This document shows, one piece after another, positions 32,495 through 38,388 of a stretch of DNA of 38,388 bases. The stretch is from Dehalococcoidia bacterium (GTDB taxonomy: Bacteria > Chloroflexota > Dehalococcoidia > Dehalococcoidales > RBG-16-60-22), in the NCBI GenBank assembly GCA_011174815.1, contig DUFF01000075.1, forward strand, positions 1-38,388, read 5' to 3'. Every line of letters starts with the position of its first letter. Position 1 is the first letter of the stretch. Position numbers and translations under genes: made by a program. A model generated the notes under the pieces. It saw only the letters and a program-made list of their open reading frames with translations, was not told the DNA's origin and ran no database searches.

Positions 32495-32991
32495 CAGCGT
32501 TTCTCCGTTACCTTCTCCACGAGCATGGTCTGCTCGGGCAGTTCTTTCGCTTTATCCGGGTAGAAATAGCCGCTGACCTTTCTCTCCGGCCTATCCAGCA
32601 TGTCCTCTTTACCCTGCACCAGTTCGCCACGGCGGTACTTGGCACATTCATACGCGTGGCTGAAGTAAAGCGCTTCATACGGGCAGGCTTCTACGCACAG
32701 GCCGCACTGGATGCAGTAGCCGGTATCCACCTGGTATTTATCCACAACGTATTTGTTCTCGGTCATATCGGTCGAGGTGACGATTTCAATGGCGCCCTGC
32801 GGGCAGGTCTTGGCGCAGGTGCCGCAGCCGGTACATTTTTCCCGGTTCCAGACAAGCTCATTGCCCCGGAACCGCCGTGAGATGTTGAGCCGCTGCTCCG
32901 GGTACTGGTTGACCGTGGGGTGGCGGAGCAGGTGCCTGATGGTTACCGTCAGGCCCTTGGCGATGCCAATGCCATACCGTTCAAACTTCAA
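32494..32991 (-). CDS. nuoI: NADH-quinone oxidoreductase subunit I (2[4Fe-4S])
   Basis: Peripheral-arm subunit carrying clusters N6a and N6b, passing electrons towards N2 in NuoB. In 165 residues the ligands are CTGCGTCAKTCP (Cys 53, 56, 59, 63) and CIQCGLCVEACP (Cys 93, 96, 99, 103). The N-terminal part (GLTVTIRHLLRHPTVNQYPEQ) matches the family. It overlaps nuoH by 11 nt. Because nuoEFG are missing, NuoI is the outermost cluster-bearing subunit and so the likely entry point for ferredoxin or another donor; that is inference. Confidence 0.96.
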   Translation of the reverse strand: MKFERYGIGIAKGLTVTIRHLLRHPTVNQYPEQRLNISRRFRGNELVWNREKCTGCGTCAKTCPQGAIEIVTSTDMTENKYVVDKYQVDTGYCIQCGLCVEACPYEALYFSHAYECAKYRRGELVQGKEDMLDRPERKVSGYFYPDKAKELPEQTMLVEKVTEKR

Positions 32992-34108
32992 TTCTGCCCC
33001 ATCCTAACCGGAAGAAAAATCTTGACCATATGAGGATAATGATCGCCATGACGGCGAAGTTGACGATAATCATTGCCCATATCAATTGCGTGGGCCAGTC
33101 GGCCAGCACCTGCAGGGCGGTGATAAACAGGTTGAGCAGTGACATGGGTAAGAGGAATTTCCAGGCGAAGGCCATTAATTGGTCGATTCTGATTCTGGGC
33201 AGCGTGGTACGCGTCCAGACCATGGCGAAGAAGACGAGCATCACCTTGACGATAAACCAGAGCCACGGCGGCAGCAGCGGACCTCTCCAGCCGCCGAGGA
33301 AGAGGGTGGTGATGATGGCGGAGATGGCCACCGCCTCGGCGTACTCCACCAGATAGAACATGGCGAACTTCATGCCCGAGTACTCGGTGTGGAAGCCGGC
33401 GACGATTTCGGAATCGGCTTCCATGAGGTCGAACGGGCTGCGGTTGATCTCGGCGCAGCCGGCGGTGAAGAAGAGCAGGAAGCCGAGCGGCTGGAGCAGG
33501 ATGAACGGGATGTCCTGCGCCACCACCATCTGGTTCAGCGATAGCGAGCCGGCAATCAATACCACGCCGACGATGGCCAGCACCAGCGGGATTTCATAGC
33601 TGACGACGGCGGCCACGTTGCGCATGGCGCCGAGCAGGGAGTACTTGTTGCTTGACCCCCACCCGGCCATAAAGATGCCCACCGTGGACACCGAGCTGAT
33701 GGCCACCACGTAGAGGATGCCGATGTTGAGGTCGGCGAGCAGGGCGCCGTTTTCAAACGGTATCACGGCGAATATCATCAGCGCCGGGGCAAAGGCGATA
33801 ACCGGCGCCAGCCAGTGAACAATTTTATCGGCAGCAACCGGGACAATGTTTTCTTTCAGCAGCACTTTGATGGCGTCGGCCACGGGCTGCAGGAGGCCGA
33901 AAGGACCGGTGCGGTTGGGCCCGAGGCGGGACTGCATCCGGCCCATCCCCCTGCGTTCTATATAGATGACGCCCATCACCATGGTCAGGACAAAGCCGAT
34001 GACGACCACGGTGAAGAAGAGCCAGTGCCACCAGAACCCTCCGGGCCAGTCCGGAGGGATGGCCTGAAATTTGACCAGGTTATAGATGCTAAGCTCTCCT
34101 GTTGCCAT
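32981..34108 (-). CDS. nuoH: NADH-quinone oxidoreductase subunit H
   Basis: Membrane subunit that forms the quinone chamber with NuoB and NuoD (375 residues, about 8-9 TM). Signatures are [37 protein letters not shown] and [37 protein letters not shown]. The Glu-rich loop is conserved. ATG 34108 overlaps the nuoD stop (TAATG). Confidence 0.97.
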   Translation of the reverse strand: MATGELSIYNLVKFQAIPPDWPGGFWWHWLFFTVVVIGFVLTMVMGVIYIERRGMGRMQSRLGPNRTGPFGLLQPVADAIKVLLKENIVPVAADKIVHWLAPVIAFAPALMIFAVIPFENGALLADLNIGILYVVAISSVSTVGIFMAGWGSSNKYSLLGAMRNVAAVVSYEIPLVLAIVGVVLIAGSLSLNQMVVAQDIPFILLQPLGFLLFFTAGCAEINRSPFDLMEADSEIVAGFHTEYSGMKFAMFYLVEYAEAVAISAIITTLFLGGWRGPLLPPWLWFIVKVMLVFFAMVWTRTTLPRIRIDQLMAFAWKFLLPMSLLNLFITALQVLADWPTQLIWAMIIVNFAVMAIIILIWSRFFFRLGWGRIEV

Positions 34109-35211
34109 TATCGGTCAATCTCACCCACGGTGATATCGATGCTGCCGAAGATAATAATCAAATCGGCCACCTTCCAGCCGCGCACCATATCGCGTAGCGC
34201 CGTCAGGTTTATCAGGCTCGGCGGACGGATATGGCAGCGGTAGGGAGCGATGGAATTATCGGAGACCAGATAGAAGCCTAGTTCGCCTTTCGGCGCCTCA
34301 ATGCGGGCGTAGGCTTCCCCGGTTGGTGGCCGGATAAGCTGGGGCAGCTCAGCCCGAACGGGGCCGGACGGGAGCTGCTCCATTGCCTGCCGGATGATGC
34401 GCAGGCTCTGCCGCATCTCCTCCACCCTCTGGCGGTAGCGGTCGTAGCAGTCGCCGGTTGCCTGTGTCGGGATATCGAAATCAAATCGGTCGTAGATGGA
34501 GTAGGGGTCAGCTTTGCGGATATCCCAGTTCACACCGCTGGCGCGCAGTACCGGGCCGCTGACGGAGCAATTTATCGCCTGCTCTCCAGTCAGAATGCCG
34601 ACGCCCTTGGCGCGGGCAATCAATATTTCGTTCTGCATCAGTAAACGGTCATACTCATCCATAAAGCGTGGCATCATGTCCATGAACTTGCGCAGAGCGG
34701 GCATGAACTCCTCGGGCAGGTCCTGACTGACACCGCCCGCCCGCATATAGTTGTAGGTGAGCCGCTGGCCGCTGACCATTTCGAAGAGGTCAACGATTCT
34801 CTCACGCTCCCGGAACATATAAAGGAATGGGGTGAAATAAGCACCGCAATCGTTCAAAAAGGCACCGACGGCAATCAATAGAGCCGCAATGCGCTGTAGT
34901 TCCGCCATAATCACCCGTATGTACTCGGCGCGCTCCGGTACCTTGATGCCTGCCAGCTTCTCCACGGCCAGGCAGTAGGCGAGGTTGTTGCTCATCGATG
35001 AGATATAGTCGAGCCGGTCAGTGAGTGGGGTGATGCCGGTGTAGGTCCTCTGTTCGGCCAGCTTCTCTATGCCACGGTGCAGGTAGCCGAACACCGGCTC
35101 AATATCGATCACCACCTCGCCGTCGAGCGTCGCCCGCATGCGGAACACGCCGTGGGTGCTGGGGTGCACCGGGCCCATATTAAGCACAAAGGGTTCGGTT
35201 CGTACTGCCAT
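34108..35211 (-). CDS. nuoD: NADH-quinone oxidoreductase subunit D
   Basis: 49-kDa-type subunit related to [NiFe]-hydrogenase large subunits; forms the quinone site with NuoB (367 residues). Motifs: [22 protein letters not shown] at the start (quinone-site His), [29 protein letters not shown]-like [15 protein letters not shown], and [31 protein letters not shown]. Hydrogenase-type NiFe Cys pairs are absent, which argues against a group 4 hydrogenase. The gene follows nuoC directly and overlaps nuoH by 1 nt. Confidence 0.97.
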   Translation of the reverse strand: MAVRTEPFVLNMGPVHPSTHGVFRMRATLDGEVVIDIEPVFGYLHRGIEKLAEQRTYTGITPLTDRLDYISSMSNNLAYCLAVEKLAGIKVPERAEYIRVIMAELQRIAALLIAVGAFLNDCGAYFTPFLYMFRERERIVDLFEMVSGQRLTYNYMRAGGVSQDLPEEFMPALRKFMDMMPRFMDEYDRLLMQNEILIARAKGVGILTGEQAINCSVSGPVLRASGVNWDIRKADPYSIYDRFDFDIPTQATGDCYDRYRQRVEEMRQSLRIIRQAMEQLPSGPVRAELPQLIRPPTGEAYARIEAPKGELGFYLVSDNSIAPYRCHIRPPSLINLTALRDMVRGWKVADLIIIFGSIDITVGEIDR

Positions 35212-35652
35212 TTATATAAAATCCTTCCGCAGGGGATGTCCCGCAAAGCCCTCCCAGAGGAAGATACGCTTCATGTTGGGATGGTCTTCGAACTTGATGC
35301 CGAAAAGGTCAAATATTTCTCTCTCCTGAAGGTCAGCCCCCTGCCACAGCCCCACTACCGAGGGCAAAACGGGGTTCTCCCGGTCGTAACATCGGGCTTT
35401 GATGGTCAGGCTGTGGTTGTGCTCTAGGGAACTGAGCCAGTAGACGACCTCAAAGTGGTCATAATAATCGACGGCGGTGACGAAATTTAGGAAATCCAGG
35501 TCCAGGCCTTCGGTATCTCTGAGGAAACGGGCTGCATCAAGAAGAAAGTTCCCCTTTACCACCAGGTTATCCTGGCTGGACTCGACCACGCTACCAGGGA
35601 ACTTCTCTTCTATTTTACTGGCGACGTCCTTACCGGAAAGGGGAATCGTCAT
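35212..35652 (-). CDS. nuoC: NADH-quinone oxidoreductase subunit C
   Basis: 30-kDa-type subunit supporting NuoD (146 residues, a short version). [25 protein letters not shown] and [38 protein letters not shown] are the conserved core and C-terminal signature ([14 protein letters not shown]). Separate from nuoD rather than fused. ATG 35652 overlaps the nuoB stop (ATGA). Confidence 0.96.
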   Translation of the reverse strand: MTIPLSGKDVASKIEEKFPGSVVESSQDNLVVKGNFLLDAARFLRDTEGLDLDFLNFVTAVDYYDHFEVVYWLSSLEHNHSLTIKARCYDRENPVLPSVVGLWQGADLQEREIFDLFGIKFEDHPNMKRIFLWEGFAGHPLRKDFI

Positions 35653-36266
35653 CTTTCGAGCAACTTTCTCACATCGATGTTTTTACGTCGCGCGATTTTC
35701 TGCTGCAACATCTGTATCCCGTATATCAGGGCTTCGGGGCGGGGAGGGCAGCCCGGGACATATACGTCCACCGGGATGATGCGGTTATAGCCGGGCACCA
35801 CCGCGTACTCCGCCGAGGCGAAGATGCCGCCGCTGATAGCGCAGGCGCCCATGGCGATGACCCATTTTGGCTCCGCCATCTGGTTGTAGATGCGCCTCAC
35901 ATTCGGTGCCATCTTCCAGGTCAGGGTGCCGGCGGTAATCATCAGATCGGCCTGGCGGGGCGAGGCTCGCAGTATCTCCATGCCGAAACGCGCCAGGTCA
36001 AAGCGCGGGCCATTGGCGGCAATCATCTCGAAGGCACAGCAGGCGGGAAAGCATATCGCCGTCCAGAGCGATGAGCGCCGTCCCCAGTTAATCAGCGCAT
36101 CTACTGTGGTCAGCAGGATATTCTGCTCCAGCTTTTCGTCAAGCCAGCGGTCAGGGTCAGGAATCGGTTCCTGGCTGTTCGCCTTAAGGTCTTCAATAAC
36201 CTGACCCTCTTCGCGGTCCAGCTCGATATCGGAATAGATATATTTCCCGGCAGGCTTTATTTCCAT
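35649..36266 (-). CDS. nuoB: NADH-quinone oxidoreductase subunit B (cluster N2)
   Basis: Holds the terminal cluster N2, which reduces quinone. In the 205-residue protein the ligands are Cys76-Cys77 (FPACCAFEM), Cys142 (MGACAISGG) and Cys173 ([15 protein letters not shown]). An N-terminal extension of about 45 charged residues ([19 protein letters not shown]) precedes the core. The track ORF runs 73 codons further upstream through nuoA in another frame; the start is ATG 36266, which overlaps the nuoA end by 10 nt. All N2 ligands are intact. Confidence 0.97.
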   Translation of the reverse strand: MEIKPAGKYIYSDIELDREEGQVIEDLKANSQEPIPDPDRWLDEKLEQNILLTTVDALINWGRRSSLWTAICFPACCAFEMIAANGPRFDLARFGMEILRASPRQADLMITAGTLTWKMAPNVRRIYNQMAEPKWVIAMGACAISGGIFASAEYAVVPGYNRIIPVDVYVPGCPPRPEALIYGIQMLQQKIARRKNIDVRKLLER

Positions 36267-36628
36267 TCCAGAACCTTCTTCTTCCAGGCATAAAGGTAGC
36301 CGACCAGAATAATGGCCACTAGGATCAATATGGCGATGAAGCTGGCCATACCCAGGGCTCTCAGATTGACCGCCCAGGGATACAGGAAGACCACCAGCAC
36401 ATCGAGGGCCAGAAATATCAGGGCATAAAAATAATAGTGAAAGTTGAACTGGATCCATGTTTTGCCGATGGTTTCCATGCCGCATTCAAAGATGGAATTC
36501 TTGATGGGGTTGGGGTTATGGGGAACGATTTTAAGAAATCTGAGGGCGATGGGAATAACTACCATGAAAAGAGTGAAAAGAACAGCTGCGATGAGAAACA
36601 GTCCAATGTAGCCGTAGTTCGTGAGCAA
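36257..36628 (-). CDS. nuoA: NADH-quinone oxidoreductase subunit A
   Basis: Small membrane subunit with three TM helices (123 residues). [48 protein letters not shown] is the hallmark, including the conserved ECG (Cys) loop and the D-V-E-like helix ([14 protein letters not shown]). The start is TTG 36628 after GAGGCAGG. It is the first nuo gene, preceded by a promoter candidate at 36664-36692. Confidence 0.95.
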   Translation of the reverse strand: MLTNYGYIGLFLIAAVLFTLFMVVIPIALRFLKIVPHNPNPIKNSIFECGMETIGKTWIQFNFHYYFYALIFLALDVLVVFLYPWAVNLRALGMASFIAILILVAIILVGYLYAWKKKVLEWK

Positions 36629-36663
36629 CTACCTGCCTCGCTAAGCAAAAAATATATCGTCGT

Positions 36664-36692
36664 AGTATATCATAATCGTTTTTTCAAGGCAA
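36664..36692 (-). promoter_or_regulatory. Candidate promoter of the nuo operon
   Basis: Minus strand: TTGCCT (36692-36687), 17 nt, TATACT (36669-36664). It would start transcription near 36657 and lies in the 88-nt gap between the small membrane protein gene and nuoA. Confidence 0.5.
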
Positions 36693-36716
36693 GTTACTTC
36701 CAGAAGGGTTTTATGG

Positions 36717-36974
36717 CTAACTGCGGAAGATTAAGAGAGCCACGGCCGTAATGGAGCTGATGAAGGAGGCGATGGCGGAGCCGGTAAAGACCTGCACCAG
36801 AATATTTCTGATCATCTCAAGTGTCTCGTAGGGCCAGTTCAGACGCTCTATAAGGAAATTAAACCAGCCTTGACCGACCATAAATGTGATAATCGTTAGA
36901 AAAGCGGAGATGAAGAAGACATAAAGTATTACTTTCAGCAGGATATTTCCCGTATCTTTAGCCTCATCCGCCAT
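36717..36974 (-). CDS. Small two-TM membrane protein upstream of nuoA (unknown)
   Basis: An 85-residue protein, not recognised. A short acidic N-terminus (ADEAKDTGN) leads to TM1 (LKVILYVFFISAFLTIITFMVG), a loop with WFNFLIERLNWPYETLEMI, and TM2 (GSAIASFISSITAVALLIF) ending in RS. The track start at 37016 is impossible, since it falls inside the promoter (-10 at 37003-37008); ATG 36974 follows GGGAAACGGAC. It lies 88 nt before nuoA in the same direction. It may help complex I or have an unrelated role. Confidence 0.7.
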   Translation of the reverse strand: MADEAKDTGNILLKVILYVFFISAFLTIITFMVGQGWFNFLIERLNWPYETLEMIRNILVQVFTGSAIASFISSITAVALLIFRS

Positions 36975-37002
36975 GTCCGTTTCCCAATGAGAGCGTAAAC
37001 GA

Positions 37003-37031
37003 AGTATAAAACGCATTTCATACTATGTCAA
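37003..37031 (-). promoter_or_regulatory. Promoter of the small membrane protein (and possibly nuo)
   Basis: Minus strand: TTGACA (37031-37026), 17 nt, TATACT (37008-37003). Start near 36996, giving a 20-nt leader. Read-through from here could also reach nuoA, since no terminator is visible between. Confidence 0.7.
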
Positions 37032-37077
37032 CAGTAGCTGAACAGGAAATAAGTGTGAGCGCCTGCGTTCGTTTCAA

Positions 37078-37107
37078 TTGACATCGTGGTAACTCCTTTT
37101 GTAAACT
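37078..37107 (+). promoter_or_regulatory. Promoter of tldD
   Basis: TTGACA (37078-37083), 18 nt, TAAACT (37102-37107). Start near 37114. It is divergent from the small membrane protein promoter. Confidence 0.55.
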
Positions 37108-37159
37108 GACTTCGTCCAAGCATAACCCGTCGGCACTTTCCATAGGGAGTAATACAACC

Positions 37160-38388
37160 ATGGCATTGGAAAACATCGCTCATGAACTGGCCGAAAGGCT
37201 CAAACAAGGCGCAGCTGATTATATTGAGGTGCGCCTTGAGGAGAGCCAGACCAGCCATATTACCTACCGGGGAAAAGAACTGGAATCGATTGGCAGGTCA
37301 GAGGCGGTAGGGGGAAATGTACGCGCCATGGTCAAGGGGGGCTGGGGTTTTGTCAGCTTCAACAGCCTGAAAGATTTGCCGGGCAGAGTTGAGATGGCCA
37401 TCAGGCAGGCCGGACTGGTTGGCCGCGAGAAGAGCCAGCTGGCGGCGGTGCCGCCGGTCGTTGACCGGGTACTGGCCGGAGTAGAAGGAAACCCCGTGGC
37501 CATACCCCTCGCCGAGAAGAAGGTGATGCTGGACGAGTACAATGAAATTATCTGGCGTAATCCCGAAATACAGACCGCCACCATCGGCTACGGGGACAGC
37601 CGCAAAAGGACTATCTTCCTGAGTTCGCTTGGCAGCCATATCGAACAGGAAAGGCTCGATATTACGCTGCGCGTCGCCGCGGTGGCCGCCCGCGATGGCG
37701 ACGTACAGCAGGCAGGGCTAAGTGTGGGTAGCCGTGGAGACCTTAAGCCAATCCGTCAGCTCCATCGGGAGGTGGAGCGCCTGTCGCGTCATGTCGTGGC
37801 GCTGCTCTCAGCGCCAAAGGCCAAAGGTGGGGAATACACGGTGGTCCTGGACCCGGTGCTGGCTGGTGTCTTTGTCCACGAGGCTTTCGGACATCTTTCT
37901 GAATCAGATTTCGTCTATGAGAACGAGCGCCTGCGGGAACTCATGACGCTGGGTAAACAGTTCGGCCGCCGGGAGCTCAACATCGTGGACACGGCCACGC
38001 TGCCCGGACTGCGCGGCAGCTACAAGTACGATGATGAAGGCGTGCCCGCTACCAGAACGTACCTCATCCGGGAGGGCAAACTGGTGGGGCGGCTTCACTC
38101 AAGGGAGACGGCGGCCAAGATGAAGGAACCGCCCACCGGCAATGCCCGCGCCGTAAGCTACCGCTACCCTCCCATCGTCCGTATGACCAATACCTTTATT
38201 GAGCCGGGCGAAGTGTCCTTTGCCGACATGATAAGCGATATCAAAGAGGGAATCTATGTCAAGAACTGGTATGGTGGCACCACCAGCATGGAGATGTTCA
38301 CCTTCTCCGCCGGCGAGGCGTATATGATTCGCAATGGCCAAATTGCCGAGGCGCTGCGACCGGTGGTGCTGACCGGCAACGTGTTTGA
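37160..38388 (+). CDS. tldD: TldD-family metalloprotease (3' end cut by window)
   Basis: Not in the ORF track because it runs off the right edge without a stop; 409 codons are visible. The start MALENIAHELAERLKQGAADYIEVRLEES is typical, with GGGAG 10 nt before ATG 37160. The zinc motif HExxxH appears as FVHEAFGHLSESDF. SRGDLKPI-like and RYPPIVRMTNTFIEPGE segments, and the GGTTSMEMFTFSAGEAYMI end, all fit TldD. TldD normally pairs with TldE/PmbA, so a tldE gene is expected just beyond 38388. TldD/E degrades peptides, for example in maturing modified peptides. Frame is open with no disruption. Confidence 0.95.
   Translation, partial: MALENIAHELAERLKQGAADYIEVRLEESQTSHITYRGKELESIGRSEAVGGNVRAMVKGGWGFVSFNSLKDLPGRVEMAIRQAGLVGREKSQLAAVPPVVDRVLAGVEGNPVAIPLAEKKVMLDEYNEIIWRNPEIQTATIGYGDSRKRTIFLSSLGSHIEQERLDITLRVAAVAARDGDVQQAGLSVGSRGDLKPIRQLHREVERLSRHVVALLSAPKAKGGEYTVVLDPVLAGVFVHEAFGHLSESDFVYENERLRELMTLGKQFGRRELNIVDTATLPGLRGSYKYDDEGVPATRTYLIREGKLVGRLHSRETAAKMKEPPTGNARAVSYRYPPIVRMTNTFIEPGEVSFADMISDIKEGIYVKNWYGGTTSMEMFTFSAGEAYMIRNGQIAEALRPVVLTGNVF

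Noticed and set aside
36267-36485. N-terminal extension of the nuoB ORF
   Set aside because: This segment overlaps nuoA in another frame; the NuoB family start and the 10-nt overlap with nuoA support ATG 36266.
1-38388. tRNA, rRNA, CRISPR, insertion sequence or prophage features
   Set aside because: No T-loop-like GTTCGAATC pattern with a matching acceptor stem, no regular repeat-spacer array and no transposase or integrase ORF were found by eye on either strand.

Overview
The window looks like a chromosome segment from an anaerobic, uncultured-type member of the Chloroflexota, most likely class Dehalococcoidia. This is inferred from gene content and protein style, not from a database search. 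The main pointers are an 11-subunit complex I operon with no nuoE, nuoF or nuoG; a division cluster reduced to mraZ-rsmH-ftsA-ftsZ with no peptidoglycan genes; a 2[4Fe-4S] ferredoxin; and short Cys-pair proteins. Genes are densely packed and strong sigma70-type promoters (TTGACA, 17 nt, TATAAT-like) recur. No tRNA, rRNA, CRISPR array, insertion sequence or phage gene was recognised.

Layout. Positions 94-3131 (minus): uspA-like gene and two TrkA-type regulators in one operon, downstream of an APC amino-acid permease. The permease is divergent from a small HTH protein gene at 3283. Positions 3677-8609 (minus): moaB/mogA, trmD, rplS, priA, def, with L19 carrying a long acidic tail. Positions 8708-14612 (plus): mraZ (with a promoter followed by four 10-bp-phased MraZ-box-like repeats), rsmH, ftsA, ftsZ, a zinc-ribbon microprotein, rsmD, coaD and a ferredoxin. 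Positions 14651-19350 (minus): GbsR-type regulator, MacA-like lipoprotein adaptor, MacB-like ATPase and permease, CvpA-like protein and an intrinsic terminator. Positions 19430-22714 (minus): leuS and proC. Positions 22902-23183 (minus): a 46-residue double-CxxC protein with its own promoter and terminator. Positions 23361-26587 (plus): a membrane-anchored methyltransferase and two tandem paralogous MFS transporters. Positions 26584-36628 (minus): nuoA-B-C-D-H-I-J-K, a 64-residue accessory ORF, nuoL-M-N, preceded by a small membrane protein gene. Positions 37160 to the right edge (plus): tldD, truncated by the window.

How the genes fit together. The Nuo operon encodes the complete membrane proton-pumping arm plus the quinone/N2 connecting module, but not the NADH-oxidising module, so electrons must come from another donor such as ferredoxin. 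The mraZ-ftsZ block gives cytokinesis without a wall-synthesis programme in the same cluster. The regulator/adaptor/ATPase/permease set forms a self-contained efflux operon. The best leads for a second look are the MraZ operator array, the ORF inside the nuo operon, the small membrane protein before nuoA, the acidic L19 tail, the unusual FtsZ tail, and several very short genes that an ORF caller would miss or mis-start.
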